Below are positions 44,452-56,369 of a DNA stretch of 64,000 nucleotides, in pieces. The translations under genes were made by a program, and so were the position numbers. The DNA comes from Corythucha ciliata (lineage: Eukaryota; Arthropoda; Insecta; Hemiptera; Tingidae). Location of the stretch: contig CM075939.1 in the NCBI GenBank assembly GCA_038030265.1, positions 34,391,253 to 34,455,252 on the forward strand, in the 5' to 3' direction. The notes beneath the pieces were generated by a model. That model had not been told where the DNA came from. It did no database searches and saw nothing but the letters and a program-made list of their open reading frames with translations. The stretch's first letter is position 1, and each line of letters begins with the position of its first letter.

Positions 44452-44840
44452 TTAAGGGCCCCTTTTTTTTTGAGGGCTCGGGCGGTCTCCAGACTCCGAA
44501 GGTGCCAAAAGCTTTTCGGCCCATACACCATACCCGCCCACAAACCTATTTACCCTTTCCAGCAAATTCAGGAGACGGGTCCCATTCTCTTTTGAGAAGC
44601 TGGGGAAGGATATCTTATCGTCACCAAAAATAGTGTATCTAGACGCCGCGTAGCCGTCACACTCACATATAATGTGCTCCGCGGTTTTCTCATCCTCACA
44701 CATCTGCAGCAGTCGGGCTCTCCTACTGCCCTCATGATGGACAGGTGCCTATTGAGGGCGTAGAGTCCCGTATGCATCCCTACTATCCGTCTAATCTTTA
44801 CCCGCGTCAGTTTATGGGCCTTTTTCGTGGCGGCGGCGGA
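44452..44840 (-). pseudogene. Non-LTR retrotransposon C-terminal fragment
   Basis: Two overlapping minus-strand frames carry one domain. The first has HKLTRVKIRRIVGMHTGLYA, then LNRHL and a CCRC segment; after a frameshift near 44695-44705 the second has TAEHIICEC. This is the conserved zinc-finger-like region after RNase H in I/R1/LOA/Jockey-type elements (LTGH..LNxHL ... C..C ... AEH.. C.C). Upstream sequence is replaced by a family A core at 44818-44900. Confidence 0.75.
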
Positions 44841-45109
44841 TTCAACAGGCATAGTCGGCCCTAGCAGAGCCAAAAGAAGAGCCTCACCCAGGAAATTATT
44901 AGTTCCATGGCCGAATATCATTGGCAAATCTGCGAAGGATGGGTGGAAAGGTAGAAAGGATCCCTACGTCTGTTGTTTTCCCACTCGTCCTCCACATTAT
45001 TAGCGCATGATTTAATTCGGAACGGACAGGTGGAAAAGGACATTCCCGATAGTTTAGCCCTATAGTAACACTAAAATTCCACATGTGAAAATTGTCTTAT
45101 ACGTATAAG
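44841..45109. other. Family A core and unique sequence
   Basis: Core at 44818-44900 (TTTTTCGTGGCGGCGGCGGA, GTCGGCCCTAGCAGAGCC), then unique-looking sequence to the next MITE. Confidence 0.5.
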
Positions 45110-45237
45110 GGGCGTGCTCCTAAATTCATCAACGGATTAGGTTTCCGTAGTGATTGATCTTTCCCTCACATCTATCATGTGTTAGTTCTGTAACAAAATA
45201 CATCGATGGGTCCATCGATGAATTTAGGAACACGCCC
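45110..45237. mobile_element. 128-bp MITE, possible AAG duplication
   Basis: Inverted ends GGGCGTGCTCCTAAATTCAT / ATGAATTTAGGAACACGCCC, nearly perfect for about 21 bp. AAG lies on both sides (45107-45109 and 45238-45240). Non-coding. Confidence 0.8.
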
Positions 45238-45240
45238 AAG

Positions 45241-46835
45241 TTGTACGTCGAGAAAGCCCACCCGTTTCAACTACGGGACGTTTTAATTATGAACAAGAAA
45301 TGAAAGCGACATTTTTCTTTTCAAATCTTCAATTTATCCTCTGCATCAACCAAGGACAGAAAGCTTTTAGGGCGGTTTCAAAGTAAAAGCTTCTTGTCCA
45401 CATCCTCATTCGTCAGGAAATGGGGGACTCACACTGATGAGTAGCATGTAAATTTATGGCGCTTTCAACGGATTTCCCCGTGAAATTACCGCGCTTCTCA
45501 AAATGTGTCCATACAGTTCTTTTTAATATGGGGGGGGGGGGTGGCTTGTGACCACGAAAAAAAACTTCAAACTTGTGATACGAAAAAAACTTTCAAAAGT
45601 GGATTAATATTCCACCGTCTAAGTTAAATAAATGGGAATGCCAAGAAGAAGAAGAACAAAAATGTATATTTTGTTCAACGATGTATCTAGTTTTGGGAGT
45701 CTGACTTCCTTCAATACATAATCCTGAACATGATAAGATCAAGTTTTGGCTTACAACTATGAAAAGAAGTGGAGTTTTCGAGTAAAGAAAGTTACATACG
45801 GAGCTCTGAAGCCATGTGAAATAAGAGTAAAATCTTGCTAAAAGATGTTGTTCGCACAGAGTTCAATGGGGTCTGGTCTACTAAGCCTGGATTTACGTTA
45901 AAAGTTAGTCGACGAAACAAGAAAACGTGTTTTTTTTTTCATAAGAAGGAGCTTTTATGTACTCGGTGGAACGTCGCTACAAATGTGCATATGTAGAATG
46001 AAATAGAAAGTTTTTTTATTTAAGGGGTGGCGCTAAGACCAAACGACGATTACAAAACGTTGATGTACTAGAGGCATAAAAACCATGAGCACGGTGACTG
46101 TGGTTTCGAGTTATCAGCCGAAAAGTTTACCTATCCTATTATAGGGCGCGGACATAGTGCACCTGTTTTTCGTTGGGTTTCCTCATTGAAATGATCCGTT
46201 TCACAGATTTGGCTAACCAAAAAACTAATTTTTGAATAGTTGGCTCTATCAAATCCCGTATTCCGTGAGTTTTACTTATTCAAAAGATAATTTCACGGGT
46301 TCTCTATAAACTGAACTTTGCTGTATCTTGGAGTGGTGGATTTGCACGTATCTAGCCCCTGCGCCTGGCAGACTTTATGCATGAACATACCGAACACTGA
46401 ATCGGTTACAAAATCTTTCTGCCACAGAGCAATTATTGTCACTGTGGCTATTCCACTCAAACGACACCCTTGAGGCTGTTATCAGGGTTGCAATACTGCG
46501 AGGTGATTGCCGATTATTAACATCAGGATTTACGTGATTGAATTTTCAAAGACTGCCGGGGAGATCGACATTATTGGGACAATGGTGTGTAGTCCTATCA
46601 ACCCCTTCCCTTTCCTTCAAGCATCACCAATCAGGGACACGAATTCATCACAAAACAAACAAATTCACTTCAGCAGCTTCCAGTCGGAAAAAGCGGACAG
46701 CCATTTTATATACGCGAATACTCAAACCTTCCTATATAAACAGAAATACCTACTATGGAAATTCTAATACAGAATATGGTGTGAAACGTGTGCCCCCCCC
46801 GCCCCATCGTTAATTTATGTGAATTGTTGTAAGTT
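45241..46835. other. No gene seen; short family D array
   Basis: A family D-like array at about 46180-46330 (CCGTTTCACAGATTTGGCTA, AACCAAAAAACTAATTTTTG). A G-run at 45532-45541. Overlapping ORFs at 46507-46813 in two frames are not supported by any motif. Confidence 0.45.
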
Positions 46836-46965
46836 TCAAATTCCCTCTCGACCGATCAGGCTGGAATGCATAACCAACCCAGTCCCATGGCTATACTAAT
46901 TATTGTCAGAATCTCGTTCTGCTATAACGATTTTATCGAGAGTTATTGATGCTAACATTAAGTGA
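46836..46965 (+). repeat. Decayed third copy of the 2020/62790 repeat
   Basis: Follows the order of the better copies: CTCGACCGATCAGG, GGAATGCATAACC, a CTAATTATTGTCAGAATCTC segment and TATCGAGAGTTATTGATGCTA. Only about 130 bp can be aligned. Confidence 0.6.
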
Positions 46966-48884
46966 GTTCTCCCGAAACCAATTGAGCTTCTGTTCTTTTT
47001 TTTAACTCACCTCCCACTGCAAGCGTGCACCACATTCAAACCAAAGCAAATAAAACTCGCCCACGGTATTGGTTTTGAATAAATGAAAGTATGTGACAAT
47101 AATGTGCGCTTTGATACGCTTCTTTTTGGGACACAAAAAGCGCAAAAAATGCATTTTCATTTCGATTATTTCATGTCGTTATAATAGAAATAATGTTGCC
47201 TAAACAAAGTCTTGAGAGAAGAGAGAGATAGAGAGAGAGAGAAAAAAAGTATCTAACCACGTGAACTAGAAGAATAAAGTGCTATTCCGTTCAAAAACGC
47301 CAGGAATTCTACCCCGGACGTTGTTTTTAAATAAGAAATTACGGCAGGAGTCTACGGGGGAAGCCTCCCCACCCATGAACAATTAGTACCGTCTTCAAAA
47401 CCCTTTTCACGTCGTGGATTTCCCTTGTATAGCTGCTCGCCCAGGTATAAGCTTCCTTCCAACTATCATTCCCTTACAGCCAAAAACCCCAGGTTCAACG
47501 GTGCTTCAGTGATGAATAGCCGTTTTCCACGAGAAACCGTCTTGTTCTCTAAATTACAGTCTTTGTAACGTGTTTGGAAAATCAATATTGTAGAAATGAA
47601 AAGCGGAAGCTTTTTGGTGTTTGGGACACTTGAAATAGACAAAGGGGAGTCGTATGAGCTTCAACTGGGGGATTTCACAACGGGAAGTCAGGGAAAGGGA
47701 TGAAAATGGTATCGTTGGGATGAGAAGGAACCTTTTCTGATGTTGTGGTTCGCTTGAAATAATAAATGACACATAACCCCTCGTAGCAAAACAGTGGGAG
47801 GAGTATCAAGCCCTTCTTTTTTTTTCTCGGTAAATTTAAATGCAAATGCGGGTCCTTCCCTACGGATTATATCCCCCCACCCACACAGACACCAAGACTT
47901 GAAATAAATAGGAATTTCTGTTTTAAATATATTCGCTTCCCCAACCTTATGGTCGGGGGTTTGTAAGTAACGTAATACTTTTTTTTTCACACAAAACAAT
48001 CCTGATTTTTCTTGTTTTTGTTTGGCGAAAAGAACGAACCGTGAGAAGTTTTGACAAGGGTGTTGCTGGTGACACCTTAAAAAAAACTTCTGTCAGTCTG
48101 CAAAAGTTTAATGTTGGGGGTTTTCCAGCAGTTCGGTCTTTTATCCCCTTCAATGATATTTTCCTTGAAACTCATTCACGAAGACTTCATTTTTGGAAAC
48201 AATCCTCTTTGTTAGGCGATTTTTTTTCGTCAGTTGACACAAAGGTACAAGCCCAAGCGAGATTTCCTAACTTCCAGGTATAACTCTACCCTGAATAGGG
48301 ACACTAGGATTTACAGGGGACAGTTATAAGGGATGACTAAACGAAAGCCCTGCACCATTCGTTTCTCTCTTTTGATTGCAGAGATACGGGAAAACCCAAG
48401 GGAAGCTTTTTTCTTGGACAATTTAAAACGAAGAATTCTTGGAGAGAACATCCAAGTTAACTATTAATTTCTCAATGGAGAGACTGGAATGACTATTCCA
48501 GGAATGACTATACTATTCCCCTGTACACATACTACACCTTACATACCTGTTACCTACCTGTTACATACTATTCTTTCTGAAAATATAAAAAAACGCTGCA
48601 CATTTTACCCGTGGGTCTATTATCCATGAATGTAACAATATCCCGCTCATAACAAACGAAAATATAAGAACCCCCTTATCACCACTCAAGGTATTTGGTG
48701 GAACGGGGAAGAGATGTGGACGAATTCGTGTGTTGAAAATGTATTTATTAATCATAGAAAGTATTTGGTAACACTTCGTTGCAAAGAAATTATTCAAAGA
48801 GCAATTATTGGATGAACAGCGAGTTCTAATAATCGAATCGTCAATATCGGCCATAAAATGGCATTTCCTTCGGGAAACTTTGAG
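46966..48884. other. Unique-looking non-coding DNA
   Basis: A (GA)n-rich tract at about 47217-47244 and a T-run near 47816. ORFs at 47554-48283 overlap in several frames and lack motifs. Confidence 0.45.
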
Positions 48885-49490
48885 GGAAAAAAGTAAGGGT
48901 ACGTCCCAAAATGCCCCTTTACCCCGGTAAACTCAAATTTCGCAGATTCAGATCTCCCGGGAATGCAATTTCGTGGGTTTTGCTCACTCAAAAAACCAGT
49001 TTCGCCGGACTGTGGCCATCGAAAAAGCAAATTTCGAGGGTGAGGTCCTTTAAATTCTCAATTTTTGTAGACTTGGCACTTTGGCAGACACAGACCTCGA
49101 TTTCACTATGGTTTTACACATTTCAAAATCCAATTTCAAGGAATTGACTCCATAAAATGCAATTTAGCTTGGTCGATTAATTCAAAAGTTTTATTTCACG
49201 GGGTTCAATAAAAGAATCTCACACGTTTCGGCTGCCAGTTGAAGCAATTCTTCTGGTTGGGCTTTTTCGAAGTTCAAATGGATTCGGCACTTACAGGGCA
49301 CATTTTGCAGGAATGAAGAACCGATTTCGCCTCCGGTTCTTTAAAAACAAGCGATTCCGGTGATTTAGCTCTTCCAAAAACCAAATTTTGCGGATCTCGT
49401 TCATTAGAGGCCAATTTCGTGGAGCTTGCTACTTAAAATAACAAACTTTTTCACGGACTTTTACACTTTTTCAATTAAAACTTCTATGGT
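48885..49490 (+). repeat. Family D ~30-bp array
   Basis: Units such as GCAATTTCGTGGGTTTTGCT then CACTCAAAAAACC, repeated with drift through 49440 (CCAATTTCGTGGAGCTTGCT). Same family as 545-1175. ORFs in it are repeat-derived. Confidence 0.65.
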
Positions 49491-52400
49491 GTTTGCTTAT
49501 TTTGAAGAGTAATGTCAAGAGGCTGGCTCCTTTCATGACAGAAATTTCCTACGGTTGGCCAAATTTTCTGCCTAGAGTAAAATTAACTGCTGAGTAAACG
49601 AGGAACTTCAATTACTTCCGCTAATTTAATCCTCTGCCTCAAAAGTGCCAGAAAAATCGTAAATAATATGTTTTACCGCGACAGTAAATAAAGCAATGAA
49701 GATAACTCGCAAAAAGCTAATGCACTAGGGTGTTAGGACTACCTACCATTAATAAAATGTAAAGCTCAAGTTATGACTTTTTTCCCCTTTACGTCACCCC
49801 ACACACCACCTCACCCTGCACGACTGTATTACTTGACAGCTCGATAATATACGAGGTTTCCAATACGAGACGCAAAACGTTTCCCATACATAGAAAAGTG
49901 TAAATCTCCCAGAACCATACTCCTCCTCATGAACCACAACAACTAATCCTTTTAAACTCTATACATGCCCTCACACACACTCTCTGATCAAAAACCCAGA
50001 TTTTCATTTCTGTCAGACCCTCTTTTCAACCCCTCCGTCCCACCAAACCCGAGCGTCTATTCTGTACCTTAGCTTTTTAATTAGGGATCTGTTTTGTTCA
50101 TGTTGTTATAAATTGGAGGAGATGGGGGGGGGGGGCTCGAAAAATCAATCAGGCCCAGTGAATCGGCAAAGAAAGATGAAGAGAAAAACAAGTTACAGAA
50201 ACGAGAAAAAGTTCAAGTTTAAATTATACAGAATTGTGGAATGAAAATGACAGGGTTATCAAAAGGAGAAGGGAGTGAGTTAACATGGTTTTTGGGTACG
50301 ATGGGGAAATTGGAAATGTTGAAACTTCGTATAAAAGAAGCATCGGTGCGGGCGTTCGAGTCCAGGTGAATTACGGAATGCAATTTGACAGCTTTTGAAC
50401 CACCCCCTTCTTGAGTGGTTTGACATGTAGTACAATTCAAGGGTGACCTCTCCGCTAAAGTGGTAATTGCATTAACATTGAGTAGGTGCGTGAGTTTAGA
50501 GTAAAAGACGGTTTTCCGTTCAAAAGCTCTAGCTGGAGGCAAAAAGGACTCGCTCCATTAAAAATGAAGATGTATAGGGGAAATGCATTACAGAATTAAA
50601 GATAAAAATACTTTTTAATTTAGCGTAGTAGCATATTCCAGCCGTACAAAAATCTGACCCATGGCAGTTCATTCTCACTCTTCCTCTCTGATTTAAATCA
50701 GATTTTAATGGGAAAAAGGCGTGGAAATGAACTGCACCGGGGCTGAATTTTATGCAAATGTAAGACGCTATTAGACTAATAATATTTCTGGATAAACCTC
50801 AAGTTAACAGAATTTCTTTCAATTTCATTTTTAATCATCTAAACGGACTGTCTATGAAGCAACGCGACTCAAATCTCTTTCCGACGAATTACTTCTTCCG
50901 ATGCTTTTGTTCAATAAAAACCCCATCGCTCGCCGTAACTTCTAAAACAATTCCCAAGCAGAGGGAGCAGTAAATGATTACACCAGAAAAAAAAAAAGAA
51001 AAAAAAGTATTTCCGTCGCGCCAAAGATGGTCTTCACTTTGTTGAATCGGCATTGAATAGCATTTATCAACCCAATGTGGAACCTTCCTAAATTGACTGC
51101 TGTAGTTAATGGTTGCAGTTCATTTGATTACACGTCAACAAATAAACAGGAGAACTAACCGGCGTATTAAGTTCATAAGGACTACCGCACAAAAATCGCT
51201 AGGCAACATTTAAATGACATTTCAACATAAAATTCATGGTTATTTTATAAACTAAAAATAGGAATTCGAATACTCGAAAAGGCCACAAAATAAATTGGAA
51301 TGAAGTCTTTATATCAATTTAAAACGGGCCTCTGAAGCAAGATAAATAAATAAAAACAAATTATAGAGGGGAAAACAATGATTAACATAAAAAGATGTGG
51401 TGGTATCTTGGGACTTCCTCCTTCTTGTTCATATATCACATGTTGAGCCCTAAAGTTGGAACACACTAATGATGAGACTCCAGGTAGTCAAGGTTCTATT
51501 ATTTCTAATAGTCGTGCAAATATATCGGGTTTTCCGTGCTCTGATTCAGAAATTCCCTCAAATTTTATAATGATCTATCTCTGACGAGGGCGAGGCCTCG
51601 GCGCAAAAGACTACGATAGTATAAACATTTACAAGCTTACATCCGAAGTATATTTACCATGCCTGTACGGTGGCACGACATTGTAGATCTCTGATTACAT
51701 ATTTGCATTGCTCAGTACCTTTGTCATATAGATAAGATTGTTATTTGGACTCACTTAAGAAATCACTTTGTTAAACATTCCCTCATCGATGGAGAGTACA
51801 CAATGTTTGAAAGCAATGACGCTGAGCAAGTTTTAACAAGATAAGGTCTCATAAGTTATTCAACACCCTTATTTTCACGTATACGAGTTCACAATCACTA
51901 TGAAAACTCTTGAAACACGTCTCACAATAAAATCAAAACTTTTTCCCTATCAAAACGGTTCAAGCTTTTGCTGTTGTCAATATTGTTCATGACAGATCAA
52001 TTAGGCAAGCTTTCAACGAACTGATGACAATGCTTACGAACCTTTCACTCTCAACGTGCTGATCGATTATTTACGCAATAATACAGCGGGGGAAACATCC
52101 AAACGATGTCAAAGACACGATGCGAACTTGCGGTGGAAAATATCGAAGTAATCATCAAAATTCATAATCATAATAATAAAACCCCCTCCGTCCGACAGGT
52201 TCCTCCTCAATTAAGCTGCTTACGTTGTACTATACGTATACGTTCTGTTTACGAGACCTACTCAAGCAGAACCAGAAGGATGAAGGAGAGGAAGGGGAAG
52301 TAACGTTACCGTGCGTTGGGAAAGAATCCACAGATATTGGCAAGTTGATACAAAGCAATGTGTACCAATTATAGCGTTCCGCAGCAACAGATTTGTCAAG

Positions 52401-52699
52401 AGATTTCGTCCCCAGGGCAAAGATTCGGTTCCCGAAAACATAAAGGAGAAGAGCTCATCCGCCCAGAGGGTTTTTTATCAACATAGAATTGGCACGAAGC
52501 TGGCAATTCACCACTACTATTAGTCCTTCACACCCTCCCCGCCCCACATCATCACCCTTTTTTTCTTCTATGATTCCTAAATTCTGATGTTAAACTAGAT
52601 ACTACATAAGAAAAAATTACCTGAATGTCTTTTTTTCTCCTTCTTCTTCAAATTACAACTAGCTTGACAACTTTATTATTCATATAATCCTCAGTTGTA
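49491..52699. other. Unique-looking non-coding DNA
   Basis: A G-run at about 50124-50133. The largest ORF (50219-50542 minus, 107 codons) has no domain I know. Nothing else supported over this 3.2-kb stretch. Confidence 0.45.
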
Positions 52700-52924
52700 T
52701 CTGTAGCCGTAGGAGCCTACATTGTCTGCCTCCCCTCGTTGAAGTTCGTCAAAAACGGACCGGTTTCGGCCTCAACGAGGGAAGACAGACAATGTAGGCT
52801 CCTACGGCTACAGATTTATGCATTTGATCTGGAAATTTCACGAAGCTGGTCATGGAAACCGGGAAAAGTAAGGGAAGATGGCGAACAGCCGAAACCAATC
52901 CGTTTTTGACGAACCTCAACGAGG
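52700..52924. repeat. Complex inverted repeat (42-bp hairpin plus inverted loop copy)
   Basis: Arms 52700-52741 and 52773-52814 are 42 bp each with two mismatches (TCTGTAGCCGTAGGAGCCTA at the left end). The loop and inner arm (52734-52770, with TTCGTCAAAAACGGACCGG) are repeated in inverted orientation at 52888-52924. Between them, 52815-52880 contains an inverted copy of sequence also found at about 53935-54000 (TTTCGTGAAATTCCCAGATC). Confidence 0.8.
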
Positions 52925-53609
52925 AAAGTGGATGCATGTTTTATCCACTAATCCTCGTAATTAAACGCTTCTACTAACAATTTATACTATAATAGTCGTC
53001 CATATACATGTAGGTATATTCACGTTGCACCCGGATACTGAGATTGAGGGCTTCATGAAACGGCTGGACATTTCGCTAAGGGTCTATAACCACTCCGGAA
53101 ACTTGCTATAGTTTCGTTTTTCAAAAGATTTCTTCGCTATGAGGCCAGCAGAAATGGACACTTGGTTATCGGGTATGATGTATTGTCGAAAATTCCGGCG
53201 TTTGCATAAATTGTGTCAATATTTGTTATTGACTCTTTTAAGTTACCCGAAAAGTGTTCATTCGGACATCATCAGCTTGACGCGAATCGCCTGACTGTTA
53301 ACGAAACGATAAAAAAAATAGCGGCTGTTCACGCTCTATGCCTCAGTTGTAAAAAACCAGCTTTTTCGCGGAGAACTCTTACTTTATGTGACCTGTAACT
53401 GTGTAAAACCTACAACTAAAACATTCCTGCTCATTCATCTCGGACGTGGGTACAAGATAGGCATGCAACGCACAGCTCAGTTTGTCTTGCGGAAAATAGT
53501 ATAACTTTCAGAAGCGTTGGCACGTAATCATTTTTATTTTCATTTGAAAGTACTTCAGTGATAGGCAATTACCGGCACGACCAAGTCCAATGACCTAAGG
53601 CTGTTTTCG
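52925..53609. other. No gene seen
   Basis: No coding sequence or repeat recognised in this A/T-rich stretch. Confidence 0.4.
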
Positions 53610-53905
53610 ACTAAAATTAACGGTGAACATCACAGGAAATTGAGAAAAACTGTCTTTGCGGCATCGCTAATTCGCGGTTCACGGAGGACTTTAGAACACG
53701 GCTAAAATTGAGCTTAATCGCATCATATGGGCTGTTCTTAGGGATAGTCCGGGCTAGAATACAGAAAATACGTTAATGCACTGCAAAAATGGAGAAAAAG
53801 AGTTAAATTGAGGATACAATTGAGAAAAACACTCATTTGCCGGCTGAAATTGATAAAAAGAGCTCACTTGCTGCTATGAATCAGAAAAAAACACCATGCC
53901 ATGGT
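53610..53905 (+). repeat. Family B array fragment
   Basis: Units CGGCTAAAATTGAGCTTAAT and CGGCTGAAATTGATAAAAAG, plus the variant unit GGGCTGTTCTTAGGGATAG also present at 19217, 23236 (inverted) and 56178. Plus orientation. Confidence 0.65.
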
Positions 53906-53924
53906 AACTCAGGGTTGCCACAGA

Positions 53925-54464
53925 TGGATCGCACGGAATTCTCGGACTTTCCCCGGTTTTCCTGGACCAGTTTCGTGAAATTCCCAGATCAAATTCAGGT
54001 AACATTGGAAGAACAATGTCAACCTATAATTCTGTATGACAAGATAGTTACAGTTTATGAGTGACTTGAGAACATATCGCACGCTCGGAAGAATTTTGGT
54101 ATCTGGTGCGGATCTAGGAAGGGGCTCAGGGGGCTCGAGCTCACTCCTTGGGGGCAGCGCTCGGATGCGGGTTTGAGTCCCAGGTCTCACGTTGGCTTCG
54201 GGAGTAGCTAGCAAATCGTTAAATCCCTCAAAAAATGTATCCAGCCCCAAAACTTGTAATTTCACACCATAAACTGGCTGTTCAGCATCATGTCTGCGAT
54301 CACTCGCAAACTCCGTTCACCACCAGGAGCACGAAAATAGCTAATTAGCCGTAAAACTGTGGATTGAGCACGAAAATTGGATTTTCCAGTTCGAAAACAA
54401 CTAACTTTACCTCCCCTCCTCATCACAAATAAACCGATGGCCACAAAACTTGAAAAATTACACC
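53925..54464. repeat. GGTTGCCACAG-type repeat and reversed family A units
   Basis: 53925-54000 (GGGTTGCCACAGATGG, TTTCCCCGGTTTTCCTGG, TTTCGTGAAATTCCCAGATC) is related to the inverted sequence at 52815-52880. From about 54240 to 54460 reversed family A-like units (CAAAACTTGTAATTTCAC) are seen. The 54100-54185 segment is GC-richer and unexplained. Confidence 0.5.
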
Positions 54465-54921
54465 CTAAAGCTTTGGTTTCCTAGAAAAGCTGTGCCGTAA
54501 TATAGCGGTAGAAAAAATCCCCTTTTAAATCACACCAGTAGTTGCCTAGAGAGCGGTCAACAGACAGCGGCACCGCTTCGAATGAGACGGCCGTTCATGA
54601 CGGTGATGAACTGTTCATCAACGATTTTTGACGGTGACGATGAACGTTTTTTGTTTAAAATGAGCGTGAAAACTATCTGGACGCTGGATGGTGACGAAGT
54701 TGTAATTAATCCTGTCCGAAAACGACTCTATATTCTGTTGTTAAAAGAAAATACTATCAAATAGTTGAAGCTATCAAGGAAAAAACGTTCATCGCCACCG
54801 TCACGATGGAAGCGGTGCCGCTGTCTGTTTACCGCTCTCTAGGCAACTATAGTATGATTTAAAAGGGAAATTTTCTACCGTAATATTACGGCACCGCTTT
54901 TCTAGGAAACCAAAGCTTTAG
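54465..54921. mobile_element. 457-bp foldback element, ~150-bp arms
   Basis: Left arm begins CTAAAGCTTTGGTTTCCTAG and right arm ends CTAGGAAACCAAAGCTTTAG, a perfect 20-bp match. The arms continue through GTGCCGTAATAT, TTTTAAATCA, GTTGCCTAGAGAGCGGT and ACAGACAGCGGCACCGCTTC. The short ORF in the loop (54582-54764) is not recognised and may be incidental. Confidence 0.85.
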
Positions 54922-55019
54922 TCCGATTCATCAGCCAGGCATTTCAACCTCAGAAAGAGTCAGCAGACGTGCTGCAACTGGAAGGCTCCGTGTAGTTATT
55001 TTTAGAGCGTCAATAGCGC
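54922..55019. other. Short unique spacer
   Basis: No feature recognised between the foldback element and the family C array. Confidence 0.4.
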
Positions 55020-55920
55020 AGTCACGCCAATTTATAGCACGAGCCTAGGAACGGCGAAGTATTGCAGGGACCAACGAGGGAGAGGGCGAGTCGGTGATAA
55101 TGGTAAGGCAGCGAGGGCCCAGTTCAGTAGCGGCACGAATGACCAGTTGATCGATTTTATTAATCGAATCGTCAGTTTAGCCATTTTCACGGCGGGCGCG
55201 AATGGACAGTTTGGCCATATTTAGAGAGCAAATGGTCACCTTTGCCATTTTCAAGGGAGGAATCGTCTGTATATTTAGCGCGCGAATCGGTTTTGACATT
55301 TTTTGAGCGCAATCGGTCTGTTCTGCCATTTCAGGAAGCGAATAGTCAGTGTAGCCGTTGTTTGGGCGCGAATAGCCCGCCAGGGCAAGGCGCGAATGGT
55401 CAATTTGGCCACTTTTGGCAAATGTATGGTCGATTTAGCCATTTAAAGTTTAGTAATAACCTGTTCAGGTATTTTAAAGGGCACGAGCCATAAGTTTAGC
55501 CAATTTTAGGTTGCGTAGAGTCAGTTTGGCTATTTTTTGAGCAAAAATTGCCTGTTCTGTTTTCAGCGCGCATTTTCAGTTAAGCCGTTTTTTGTTCGCA
55601 AATAGCCTGTCAAGCTAGTAGCGTGAATTATTGGGAATTTTTGGCGCCAGAATGGTCGATTGAGCCATTTTCATGATCCGGGGATTATGATCTGTTCAAG
55701 GATTTTCAAGGCTGCAAGAATCATCAGGTTAGCCAAGTTAGAATTGCCAGTTTGGCTATTTTTAGCGCGTAAATAGTTAGTTTAGCAATTTTGAAGGTGC
55801 AAATCGTTAGCTTTGCCATTTCGGGTCGCGAGAATAATCAGCTTAGATGTTTAAATGGTTGGAATAGCTAGCTTAGGCATTTTCAGGCAGAGAATATTTG
55901 TCAGCTGTCAGGCCATTTTG
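55020..55920 (+). repeat. Family C ~30-bp array (GCGAATGGTCAGTTTGGCCATTTT)
   Basis: At least 20 degenerate units of 27-31 bp: GCGCGAATGGTCAGTTTGGC plus CATTTTCAG. Good units are at 55195-55225 and 55390-55415; spacing is close to 30 bp between 55160 and 55440. Not seen elsewhere in the window. Non-coding. Confidence 0.75.
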
Positions 55921-56029
55921 AGTGGAGTAAAACACACAAATTTCTCAAGCCTTGAGCAAATCCTGAATCCTACGCCTGTCTTCCTGAGCCATTCTTGTAT
56001 AGTAGGACGGCGGCCAAAAGTATGTAAAA

Positions 56030-56240
56030 TACGATAATTCAAGGCAAAAATTGAGTAAACCTGGTTATTTGAGCTATAGAGTAAAAACTTGCACATTGCG
56101 GCTGAACTCGGCGTAAGGTGCTAATTAGCAGCTATTCGGAGAGAACTTTGTGGCTAAAATTGAGACAAAGCACTTTTGGGCTGTTCTTGGGGGCAAGTCT
56201 CGAGGCTAAAAGTTAAGAAAAAAAACGCAAATGAACTGTT
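56030..56240 (+). repeat. Family B array fragment
   Basis: Units GGCTAAAATTGAGACAAAGC and the variant GGGCTGTTCTTGGGGGCAAG seen in both large family B elements. Plus orientation. Confidence 0.6.
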
Positions 56241-56369
56241 ACAATCCAAGTATAGAGCTAATTCCAGGTTTCCCCGACTTGTTCCACGCTTCATGTGATA
56301 AAAGTGCGTAAATCGCGTGCGTGGGATGAAAATTGGGACCGTAGTGAATGAGACTTGTGCGCCTTCGCC

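Noticed and set aside
47554..48283. Overlapping ORFs near 47.6-48.3 kb as a host gene
   Set aside because: Frames conflict, no domains, and splice signals were not convincing.
54582..54764. 60-codon ORF inside the foldback loop
   Set aside because: No recognised motif, and part of it is made from the repeated arm-proximal sequence.
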